DNA of 11,927 nucleotides from NCBI GenBank assembly GCA_900552725.1, contig USAT01000055.1, positions 1-11,927 of the forward strand, read 5' to 3'. A program made the position numbers and the translations under genes. This DNA is from an uncultured Eubacteriales bacterium (lineage in GTDB: Bacteria > Bacillota > Clostridia > Oscillospirales > Oscillospiraceae). The notes below the pieces were generated by a model. It made no database searches and was not told where the DNA came from. It saw only the letters and a list, made by a program, of their open reading frames with translations. This document shows positions 6,204 to 11,927 of the stretch, in pieces. How positions within the stretch are numbered: the stretch's first letter is position 1; every line of letters begins with the position of its first letter.

Positions 6204-7580
6204 ATGTATAACGACGAATTTGACCGCTTCAATAATACCAACCAATATCACTACGGCCGCAACAGCAACCTGCCCGCCGACGACTATCAGCCCGCAGGCG
6301 CCGCTCCCACGCCGGAGGAACCCAAGCCCGCCAAGAAGCCCGGCTTCTTCCGCAGTGCGGCGGCCAAGGTAGTGGCCATCGTGCTGGCCTGTGCCATCAT
6401 CGGCACCGGCTGCGGCTTCGGCGGCGCGGCCCTGTACCGCAGCACCAACCGCCAGACCGTCACCGTCCAGCAGTCCAGCCGTGAGCCTGTCTCTGTGAAG
6501 GTAAATCATGTGGACGGCCAGACCAAGATGGAGCCTGCCGAGGTGTACGCCTCTACCGTGAACTCCGTGGTGTCCATCAACACCACCTCCACCAGCGGCA
6601 CCAACATCTTCGGCCAGGCGGTGGAGACCGCCAGCGCCGGCAGCGGCTTTATCTACAGCCCGGACGGCTATATCGTCACCAACTATCACGTTGTGAAGGG
6701 CGCCACCTCCGTGAAGGTCACCCTGTATAACGGCGAGACCTACGACGCCACCGTCATCGGCGGCGACAGCGACTATGATGTGGCCGTCATCAAGATCGAC
6801 GCCGCCGGCCTGTCCCCTGTGACGTTGGGCAACAGCCAAGATGTGAACGTGGGCGACACCGTGCTGGCCATCGGCAACCCCCTGGGTGAGCTGACCTTCT
6901 CCATGAGCCAGGGCATCGTCTCCTGCTGTGACCGTGCCATCAACGTGGACGGCACCCCCTTCAACATGATCCAGGTGGACGCCTCCATCAACCCCGGCAA
7001 CTCCGGCGGCCCGCTGGTGAACCTGTATGGTGAGGTGGTAGGCATCGTCTCCGCCAAGTATTCCAGCTATTCCGATACCACTGTGGAGGGCTTGGGCTTT
7101 GCTATCCCTATCAATGACGTGCAGGCTATCATCACCGACATCATCGAGAACGGTCAGGTGACCGGCAAGGCGTATCTGGCCATCAAGGCCGGTACCATGA
7201 CCGAGCAGATGGCTGCCCAGTACAATATCGGCATCAACGAGGGCGTGTTTGTCTACTCCACCGAGAGCGGCGGCGCCGGTGAGCGTGCCGGTCTGCAGCT
7301 GGGCGACGTGATTACCAAGGTGAACGACACCGCCATCGCCTCTATGACCGATCTGTCCGCCGCCAAGAAGAACTTCAAGGCGGGCGACACCGTGACGCTG
7401 ACCGTCTACCGCAATGGCGAGTATATCACGCTGGATCTGACCTTCGATGAGCAGCCCCAGACCACCGGCGAGGATACCACCACCGACAATCAGCAGGATA
7501 ACCAGCAGCAGGGCGGCCAGGACTACTCCGACATGTTCCGTGACTTCTACAACTACTATTTCGGTCAGAGCGGCCGTTGA
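6204..7580 (+). CDS. htrA: Membrane-anchored HtrA/DegP-like serine protease with one PDZ domain
   Basis: This 458-residue trypsin-like protease handles misfolded proteins outside the membrane. Residues 1-52 are a polar, Pro-rich cytoplasmic segment, 53-77 a single membrane span (AAAKVVAIVLACAIIGTGCG...), and the rest is extracellular. The catalytic triad is complete: H162 (TNYHVV), D192 (SDYDVAVIK) and S267 (NPGNSGGPL). A PDZ domain covers about 325-415 (LQLGDVITKVND). The tail is Thr/Gln/Asp-rich (416-440) and ends in an aromatic cluster, MFRDFYNYYFGQSGR. ATG at 6204 is chosen because AAAGGAGG (6189-6196) is 7 nt upstream. The frame is open much further upstream, but that stretch is antisense to the FAD dehydrogenase gene. 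The length fits Gram-positive HtrA/YyxA-type proteases. It is a single-gene unit with its own terminator; no two-component regulator is adjacent. Confidence 0.92.
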   Translation: MYNDEFDRFNNTNQYHYGRNSNLPADDYQPAGAAPTPEEPKPAKKPGFFRSAAAKVVAIVLACAIIGTGCGFGGAALYRSTNRQTVTVQQSSREPVSVKVNHVDGQTKMEPAEVYASTVNSVVSINTTSTSGTNIFGQAVETASAGSGFIYSPDGYIVTNYHVVKGATSVKVTLYNGETYDATVIGGDSDYDVAVIKIDAAGLSPVTLGNSQDVNVGDTVLAIGNPLGELTFSMSQGIVSCCDRAINVDGTPFNMIQVDASINPGNSGGPLVNLYGEVVGIVSAKYSSYSDTTVEGLGFAIPINDVQAIITDIIENGQVTGKAYLAIKAGTMTEQMAAQYNIGINEGVFVYSTESGGAGERAGLQLGDVITKVNDTAIASMTDLSAAKKNFKAGDTVTLTVYRNGEYITLDLTFDEQPQTTGEDTTTDNQQDNQQQGGQDYSDMFRDFYNYYFGQSGR

Positions 7581-7605
7581 TCATACCTTTCACACACAAC
7601 ACACT

Positions 7606-7642
7606 GACAAAGGGCAGAGGGGCTTCTCCTCTGCCCTTTGTC
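7606..7642 (+). terminator. Terminator after htrA
   Basis: GACAAAGGGCAGAGG (7606-7620) and CCTCTGCCCTTTGTC (7628-7642) are perfect 15-bp arms around a 7-nt loop. It lies 25 nt after the htrA stop. The T-rich tail is weak (TTTGTCTTCC), so termination may be incomplete. Confidence 0.82.
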
Positions 7643-7656
7643 TTCCAAATTTCTGC

Positions 7657-7685
7657 TTGTTATTTGTGTCCGCTTGGTATATAAT
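7657..7685 (+). promoter_or_regulatory. Sigma-A promoter of the yloU-fakA operon
   Basis: TTGTTA (7657-7662; 4 of 6) and a perfect TATAAT (7680-7685) are separated by 17 nt. They lie just past the htrA terminator and about 65 nt before the yloU start. Confidence 0.78.
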
Positions 7686-7750
7686 AAGTAATATTATGTC
7701 ATTATTATGCCCGCAAAGCGTAATCACCTCCAATAGAAAGGAAGGCTGCT

Positions 7751-8104
7751 ATGATAAAGATCAACAGTGAGCACGGGGATATCACCATCTCCAACGCCGT
7801 GTTCACCACCATTACCGGCGCCGCCGCCACCAACTGCTTTGGCGTCAAGGGCATGGCCTACCGCTCCATGACGGACGGCCTTGTCCACCTGTTGCGCCCC
7901 GAGGCCATGAGCAAGGGCGTGAAGGTCACCTATAACGACGACAATACCGTGTCCATCGAGCTGCACATCATGGTGGACGCCGGGGTGAACATTGCCACCG
8001 TCTGCCGCGCCATTATGAGCGAGGTCAAGTATGTGGTCACCTGCAACACCGGTGTGGAGGTACGGGACGTGAACGTCTGCGTGGACTCCGTCAGTAAAGG
8101 CTAA
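7751..8104 (+). CDS. yloU: Asp23/Gls24 family protein (YloU-like)
   Basis: This is a 117-residue small alpha/beta protein of the Asp23/Gls24 (DUF322) family. Its N-terminus, with GDITISNAVFTTITGAAATNCFGVKGM, is characteristic of the YloU branch. The VTYNDDNTVSIELHIMVDAGVN segment and the VNVCVDSV end complete the fold. In Staphylococcus the founding member is a membrane-associated envelope stress protein, but no membrane segment is present here. Its own role in Clostridia is not established. ATG at 7751 follows AAAGGAAGG (7737-7745) with a 5-nt spacer. The gene is 17 nt upstream of fakA on the same strand, the conserved yloU-yloV pairing of Firmicutes, so the two are almost certainly one transcript from the promoter at 7657-7685. 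Confidence 0.9.
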   Translation: MIKINSEHGDITISNAVFTTITGAAATNCFGVKGMAYRSMTDGLVHLLRPEAMSKGVKVTYNDDNTVSIELHIMVDAGVNIATVCRAIMSEVKYVVTCNTGVEVRDVNVCVDSVSKG

Positions 8105-8121
8105 GGGAGGATCACAGCAAG

Positions 8122-9795
8122 ATGATAGAAAAAATCAACGGCGCCGCCTTCAAGGATATGGTGCTGTTCGGCGCGGCCTGCATTGCCGGACAGAAGCAGG
8201 CCATCAACGACCTGAACGTTTTCCCCGTGCCTGACGGCGACACCGGCACCAACATGTACCTGACCATCCAGACCGCCTGCGCCGAGCTGAACAAGGCCGA
8301 GCCCGCCACCATCGACGACGCCGCCAAGATCACCGCCCGGGGTCTGCTGCGGGGCGCCCGGGGCAACTCCGGCGTCATCCTGTCCCTGCTGTTCCGGGGC
8401 ATGTCCAAGTCCCTGAAGGGCCTGACCGAGGCCGACGGTGCGGCGCTGGCCGCCGCCATGCAGGAGGGCGTGGCCACCGCCTACGGCGCGGTGATGAAGC
8501 CGGCCGAGGGCACGGTGCTGACCGTCTCCCGTCTGGCCGCCCAGCGTGCCGCCGAGGCTGCCCAGGAGAACAACGCCGTGGAGTTCGTGCTGGAGGAGGC
8601 CATCCGCGCCGGTGAAGTCACCCTGGCCGAGACGGTGGAAATGAACCCCGTGCTGAAAAAGGCCGGCGTGGTAGACGCCGGCGGTAAGGGCTATCTGATC
8701 ATTCTGGACGGCATGCTGCGCTGCCTGCGGGGCGAGGCCATCCCCGAGGTCAAGGACGAGCCCGAGGTCAAGGAAAAGGCCGACTTCGCCTCGCTGGAGG
8801 ATGAGATCACCTTCACCTTCGACACCGTGTTCATCGTCCGCAAGGCCATGGGCGAGAAGTCCCTGGAGCCCCTGCGTGCCTATCTGGACAGCATCGGCGA
8901 CAGTCTGGTGATCGGCGAGGATGACGAGTGCTTCAAGGTACACGTCCACACCGATATCCCCGGCCACGCCCTGACCGAGGCCCAGAAGTACGGCACCCTG
9001 GAGCTGGCCAAGATCGAGAACATGCGCACCCAGCGGGACGATCTGGCTGCCGGTCGTGAGGCTCACAGCACCGATGATCTGGACGCTGTGGAGGCGGAGC
9101 TGGAGGAACAGGAAAACGCCGTGGCTCCCGCCGAAAAGCGGTACGGATTCGTAGCCGTGTGCGCCGGTGACGGGTTGGCGGATACTTTCCGCGCGCTGGG
9201 CGTGGACACCATTGTGTCCGGCGGCCAGACCATGAACCCCTCCACCGAGGCCATTCTCAAGGAGGTCAACCATACCCCCAGCGAGATCGTGTTTATCCTG
9301 CCCAACAACAAGAATATCATCATGGCCGCCCAGCAGTGCGAGGGTCTGACGGAGAAGCAGATCATCGTCATCCCCACCGCCACCGTGCCCCAGGGCATCA
9401 CCGCCATGATGAGCTTCGACCCCGACGAAAACGATCCCCAGACCATCGCCCAGGCTATGGTGGCCGCCGCACAGACGGTGTCCACCGCCCAAATCACCTA
9501 CGCCGCCCGCAACTCTGATTTCGACGGCTTCGCCATCAACGAGGGCGACTATCTGGCGCTGCTGGACGGCAAGCTGTTCGGCACCAGCCGCAGCATGGAC
9601 GAGCTGCTGGACAAGCTGAGCCAGCACGCCGCCCAGGCCGGTGCGGAATACATCAACATCTACACCGGCGAGGGTGTGTCCGAGGCGGAGGGCGCCAAAA
9701 CCGAGGCCTTGTTTGCCCAGTGCTGCCCCGACGCTGAGGTGGCGGCCATCCCCGGCGGCCAGAGCGTCTACTTCTATATCATCTCCATCGAATAA
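8122..9795 (+). CDS. fakA: Fatty-acid kinase catalytic subunit FakA (YloV, DAK2 domain)
   Basis: This 557-residue ATP-dependent kinase phosphorylates fatty acids carried by a FakB (DegV-type) protein, feeding exogenous fatty acids into phospholipid synthesis. The length matches the family (about 550). The N-terminal DhaL-like kinase domain has NVFPVPDGDTGTNM (32-45), whose Asp residues bind the Mg-ATP, and RGARGNSGVILS (77-88). A middle domain (about 220-300) contains KVHVHTDIPG with H274 and H276. The C-terminal FakB-interaction region spans about 340-557. In this middle domain Asp234 (FTFDTVF) stands where I recall S. aureus FakA having a zinc-ligand Cys. ATG at 8122 follows GGGAGG (8105-8110) with a rather long 11-nt spacer. 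No FakB gene is in the window. The stop codon is part of the terminator stem. Confidence 0.92.
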   Translation: MIEKINGAAFKDMVLFGAACIAGQKQAINDLNVFPVPDGDTGTNMYLTIQTACAELNKAEPATIDDAAKITARGLLRGARGNSGVILSLLFRGMSKSLKGLTEADGAALAAAMQEGVATAYGAVMKPAEGTVLTVSRLAAQRAAEAAQENNAVEFVLEEAIRAGEVTLAETVEMNPVLKKAGVVDAGGKGYLIILDGMLRCLRGEAIPEVKDEPEVKEKADFASLEDEITFTFDTVFIVRKAMGEKSLEPLRAYLDSIGDSLVIGEDDECFKVHVHTDIPGHALTEAQKYGTLELAKIENMRTQRDDLAAGREAHSTDDLDAVEAELEEQENAVAPAEKRYGFVAVCAGDGLADTFRALGVDTIVSGGQTMNPSTEAILKEVNHTPSEIVFILPNNKNIIMAAQQCEGLTEKQIIVIPTATVPQGITAMMSFDPDENDPQTIAQAMVAAAQTVSTAQITYAARNSDFDGFAINEGDYLALLDGKLFGTSRSMDELLDKLSQHAAQAGAEYINIYTGEGVSEAEGAKTEALFAQCCPDAEVAAIPGGQSVYFYIISIE

Positions 9796-9829
9796 GAAGA
9801 GGAGGGCTTTGCCCTCCTCTTCTTATTCG
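9789..9829 (+). terminator. Terminator overlapping the fakA stop codon
   Basis: Perfect 19-bp arms, 9789-9807 (CGAATAAGAAGAGGAGGGC) and 9811-9829, enclose a TTT loop. The left arm contains the last fakA codons and the TAA stop. There is no T-tract directly after it, so alone it is an unusual terminator. A second hairpin and a T run follow within 35 nt. Confidence 0.7.
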
Positions 9830-9830
9830 A

Positions 9831-9865
9831 GTATGCCGCCGCAGGCGGCATACCGCAGTTTTTCA
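9831..9865 (+). terminator. Second hairpin with T-tract after fakA
   Basis: GTATGCCGCC (9831-9840) and GGCGGCATAC (9844-9853) form a 10-bp stem with loop GCA, starting one base after the first hairpin. CGCAGTTTTTC follows. It may be the effective termination point for fakA. Confidence 0.5.
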
Positions 9866-9889
9866 CTCTTACCTCTTATCTTTTCACTG

Positions 9890-9923
9890 AAAAAGAGCTG
9901 TCACGGCTGTGACAGCTCTTTTT
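9890..9923 (-). terminator. Terminator of proS
   Basis: AAAAAGAGCTGTCAC (9890-9904) and GTGACAGCTCTTTTT (9909-9923) are perfect 15-bp arms around GGCT. A T-tract is present in either direction. It is 6 nt past the proS stop on the - strand and may also stop read-through from fakA. Confidence 0.9.
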
Positions 9924-9929
9924 TATCAC

Positions 9930-11369
9930 TTAGTACGCCACGCCCCAGTAGATGTCGGTGGTGCACTCCTTGCCGCACACCGGGCACTTGCCGGTGGTGC
10001 CGGACTGCTTCAGCGGCATGCAGCGGCTGGACACACCGGCCTTCTCCTTCATGGCCAGCTCACACTCCAGGCTGCCGCACCACTTGGTACGGGCGAAGCC
10101 GCCGCGGCCCTGGGCCATATCCCGCACCTCTTCCCAGGTGGTCAGGTCGAAGGTGTTCTCCTCCAGGTTCTTCTCCGCCATGGCGTACAGGTTGTCGTGG
10201 ACATCCTTCAGCAGGCTCTGTACAGCGGACTCCAGGTCGGCCAGGGGCACGAAGGTCTTCTCGCCGGTATCGCGGCGGGCGATGCAGCACTGCTCCTTCT
10301 CCATATCCTTGGGGCCGATCTCCACACGCAGGGGCACACCCTTCATCTCGTACTGGGCGAACTTCCAGCCGGGGGACTGTTCACTGTCGTCCATCTTCAC
10401 ACGCAGGTCGATGGCCGTCAGGCGATCCTTCAGGGCGGCGGCGGCGTCCAGCACGCCGGGCTTATGCTGGGCGATGGGGACGACGACTACCTGGATGGGC
10501 GCCACAGCGGGAGGCAGCACCAGGCCGTTGTTGTCGGAGTGGGTCATGATGCACGCGCCGATCAGGCGGGTGGTGCTGCCCCAGCTGGTCTGGAAGGGAT
10601 ACTGCAGTTTATTGTCCCGGCCGGTGAAGGTCACGTCGTAGGCGCGGGAGAACTTGTCGCCGAAATAGTGGCTGGTGCCGGACTGGAGGGCCTTGCGGTC
10701 CTTCATCATGGCCTCGATGGTATAGGTGGCCTCGGCGCCGGCAAACTTCTCCTTGTCGGTCTTGCGGCCCTTCACCACCGGCATGGCCAGGGCGTCGCGG
10801 CAGAAGTCGGCGTAGCAGTTGAGCTGCTGCTCGGTCTCGGCAATGGCCTCCTCGGCGGTCTCGTGGATGGTGTGGCCCTCCTGCCACCAGAACTCGCGGC
10901 TGCGCAGGAAGGGACGGGTGGTCTTTTCCCAGCGGATGACGCTGCACCACTGGTTATACAGCATGGGCAGCTCACGGTAGCTTTGCAGCACGTTGTGCCA
11001 GTGGTCGCAGAACATGGTCTCGGAGGTGGGGCGAAAGGCCAGGCGCTCCTCCAGGGGCTCACTGCCGCCATGGGTGACCCAAGCCACCTCGGGGGCAAAG
11101 CCCTGCACCAGCTCGCCCTCCTTCTTCAGCAGGCTCTCCGGGATCAGAACGGGCATAGCCACGTTGACGTGGCCGGTCTTCTTGAACATGCCGTCCATAA
11201 TGCGCTGGATATTCTCCCAGATGGCGTAGCCATAGGGGCGCAGGATCATGAAGCCCTTCACGGACGCGTAGTCCACCAGCTCCGCCTTCAGGCAGATATC
11301 GGTGTACCATTTGGCGAAGTCCACCTCCATCGGGGTGATGGCTTCCACATTTCTCTGGTCTTTTGCCAT
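9930..11369 (-). CDS. proS: Prolyl-tRNA synthetase, archaeal/eukaryal-type short form
   Basis: This 479-residue class II synthetase charges tRNA-Pro with proline in the cytosol. Class II motifs are visible: motif 1 region RPYGYAIWENIQ (44-55), motif 2 FRPTSE (112-117) and RWEKTTRPFLRSREFWWQEGHT (146-167), and motif 3 GSTTRLIGACIMTHSDNNGL (264-283). An anticodon-binding domain covers about 290-390. A C-terminal zinc-type domain has C431, C436, C462 and C465. The protein ends in WGVAY with the terminal Tyr typical of this branch. It lacks the editing (INS) insertion of the long bacterial form, so this is the archaeal/eukaryal-like version used by many Clostridia and Mycoplasma. ATG at 11369 is chosen because homology begins with MAKDQRNVEAITP and GAGG lies 9 nt upstream. 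A TTG nine codons earlier has no such support. It stands alone and converges with fakA. Confidence 0.95.
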   Translation of the reverse strand: MAKDQRNVEAITPMEVDFAKWYTDICLKAELVDYASVKGFMILRPYGYAIWENIQRIMDGMFKKTGHVNVAMPVLIPESLLKKEGELVQGFAPEVAWVTHGGSEPLEERLAFRPTSETMFCDHWHNVLQSYRELPMLYNQWCSVIRWEKTTRPFLRSREFWWQEGHTIHETAEEAIAETEQQLNCYADFCRDALAMPVVKGRKTDKEKFAGAEATYTIEAMMKDRKALQSGTSHYFGDKFSRAYDVTFTGRDNKLQYPFQTSWGSTTRLIGACIMTHSDNNGLVLPPAVAPIQVVVVPIAQHKPGVLDAAAALKDRLTAIDLRVKMDDSEQSPGWKFAQYEMKGVPLRVEIGPKDMEKEQCCIARRDTGEKTFVPLADLESAVQSLLKDVHDNLYAMAEKNLEENTFDLTTWEEVRDMAQGRGGFARTKWCGSLECELAMKEKAGVSSRCMPLKQSGTTGKCPVCGKECTTDIYWGVAY

Positions 11370-11418
11370 AACGTATAACCTCAATTCCCGCGCCAATGCG
11401 CGTTATTCTCGAAATTTT

Positions 11419-11447
11419 ATTGTACCGGCAAACCGGCTGTTTGTCAA
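11419..11447 (-). promoter_or_regulatory. Near-consensus sigma-A promoter of proS
   Basis: On the - strand TTGACA (11442-11447; 6 of 6) and TACAAT (11419-11424; 5 of 6) are separated by 17 nt. The expected start site is about 40 nt before the proS ATG. The short leader contains a small stem, CGCGC-CAAT-GCGCG in + orientation (near 11390-11403). No T-box motif is visible. Confidence 0.85.
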
Positions 11448-11520
11448 GATTCCCCGCCCGATCTGTCGGAATTTTGCGCCGCATTTCCTCACCCCGCAAT
11501 TCGTCGGATACTCCGGTTTC

Positions 11521-11549
11521 AGTATAGCATATCCCATGGCCCATAACAA
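11521..11549 (-). promoter_or_regulatory. Possible second upstream promoter towards proS
   Basis: On the - strand TTGTTA (11544-11549; 4 of 6) and TATACT (11521-11526; 5 of 6) are spaced by 17 nt. It points at proS from about 100 nt further upstream than the main promoter. No gene of its own follows before proS, so it is either a second proS promoter or the start of a short transcript. Confidence 0.45.
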
Positions 11550-11577
11550 ATCTCCTCCAGCGGTGCGCCGTCAATAA

Positions 11578-11836
11578 TCAAACGTAGGGCGAGGTGCCCT
11601 CACCCCGCCGCAGCAAAGCTGTGGATATGATTAGTTCTCCGGGCAAACTCCCCTGTCCGCCCGTTCCAAATGCTTCGGCAGGCATCATACTACCGCCCCT
11701 CGTTGCGCACTGATGGCTGGTGGCTCCTCCCTCGGCTCTCTTCTCGCTAACGCAACATGCCACTGGCATGTTGCTCCCGATCTCAACGCCTTTCAGGCGT
11801 GTGAGACCGGAGCTCGTTTCGAGCCTATATTCTCCT
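11578..11836. repeat. Hairpin-rich intergenic stretch, possible dispersed repeat, no credible gene
   Basis: Between the proS promoters and the tRNA terminator lies about 260 bp without a convincing gene. It holds a series of stem-loops. Near 11588-11607 is an imperfect stem GCGAGGTG/CACCCCGC. GCAACATGCCA (11752-11762) pairs with TGGCATGTTGC (11764-11774). TCTCAACGCCT (11781-11791) pairs with AGGCGT-G-TGAGA (11795-11806). GCTCG (11812-11816) pairs with CGAGC (11820-11824). A 92-codon - strand frame (11856-11578) crosses it, but it has no domain, begins inside the tRNA terminator and has no matching ribosome binding site. The pattern resembles interspersed intergenic elements of gut Clostridia; that resemblance is from memory and copy number was not tested. 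Confidence 0.45.
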
Positions 11837-11837
11837 T

Positions 11838-11882
11838 CCTGCCAAAAAAACACCACCCAATGGGTGGTGTTTTTTTGGCAGG
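11838..11882 (-). terminator. Terminator of tRNA-Trp, stem reaching into the tRNA 3' end
   Basis: The 21-nt arms, 11838-11858 and 11862-11882, are complementary around an AAT loop, with a CACCACCC/GGGTGGTG core and seven A-T pairs. On the - strand the 3' half ends in T7, as expected for an intrinsic terminator. The outermost pairs use the tRNA's own CCTGCCA end. Confidence 0.88.
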
Positions 11883-11927
11883 GGCAGAAAGGCTCGAACT
11901 CTCGACACGCGGTTTTGGAGACCGCTG
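11876..11927 (-). tRNA. tRNA-Trp (anticodon CCA), 3' part only
   Basis: Read on the - strand, the window edge cuts in just before the anticodon stem. GCGGT/ACCGC encloses the loop CTCCAAA, giving anticodon CCA (Trp). A short variable region follows, then a T arm GAGAG-TTCGAGC-CTTTC with the standard TTCGA loop. The 3' acceptor strand TGCCCCT, discriminator G and an encoded CCA (11876-11878) complete it. The 5' acceptor strand and D arm lie outside the window. A strong terminator follows directly. Confidence 0.92.

Noticed and set aside
8101..9627. 508-codon - strand frame
   Set aside because: Antisense to fakA, which has clear DAK2 motifs and an operon context; the reverse frame has shadow-like composition.
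9909..11378. 489-codon + strand frame
   Set aside because: Antisense to proS, whose synthetase motifs, promoter and terminator are all clear.
11059..11574. 171-codon - strand frame over the proS start and promoters
   Set aside because: Overlaps proS in another frame and runs across both promoters; no ribosome binding site or domain.
11578..11856. 92-codon - strand hypothetical protein
   Set aside because: Starts inside the tRNA terminator, covers several hairpins, and has no ribosome binding site or domain; treated as a non-coding repeat-like stretch.
1..11927. CRISPR array, transposase, phage or defence genes
   Set aside because: No regularly spaced direct repeats and no reading frame resembling such proteins were seen on either strand.

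Overview
The window looks like chromosomal DNA of a GC-rich gut Clostridia, most likely an Oscillospiraceae-type organism (Oscillibacter/Flavonifractor/Pseudoflavonifractor-like). The evidence is strong AGGAGG ribosome binding sites, a yloU-fakA pair, a shortened archaeal/eukaryal-type prolyl-tRNA synthetase, a methionine gamma-lyase and a GH78 rhamnosidase. The genus is an inference from gene style; no rRNA or marker phylogeny is available here.

Left end (1-1832): two broken genes meet head to head. A GH78 alpha-L-rhamnosidase fragment reads in on the + strand. A secreted 5'-nucleotidase-type phosphoesterase starts at 1832 and reads towards it on the - strand. Both are cut at the same roughly 27-bp segment (about 477-503), which makes good sense as protein in both families. 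This is either an assembly chimera or a microhomology-mediated rearrangement. Nothing reported left of 503 should be assumed to be a true neighbour of the rest.

Centre left (2011-6065), all on the - strand: a methionine gamma-lyase with its own terminator and a possible palindromic operator, preceded by a tight two-gene operon. That operon encodes an FAD-dependent dehydrogenase of the COG2509 type and a D-2-hydroxyacid dehydrogenase, separated by 2 nt, with a strong terminator after it. The lyase releases 2-oxobutyrate, a possible substrate of the neighbouring dehydrogenase, but the two units are transcribed separately.

Centre right (6204-9795), all on the + strand: a membrane-anchored HtrA/DegP-type serine protease with its own terminator. 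A well-formed promoter follows, then yloU (Asp23 family) and fakA (fatty-acid kinase, DAK2 domain). The fakA stop codon lies inside the stem of its terminator.

Right end (9890-11927): proS reads on the - strand towards fakA from a near-consensus promoter, with a second possible promoter upstream. Beyond it is a roughly 280-bp hairpin-rich intergenic stretch that I take to be non-coding and possibly a dispersed repeat. Last comes a partial tRNA-Trp(CCA) on the - strand, cut by the window edge, whose terminator stem extends into the tRNA 3' end.

Apart from the left-end junction this is mostly ordinary housekeeping and metabolic DNA. I see no CRISPR array, insertion sequence, phage gene or defence system.
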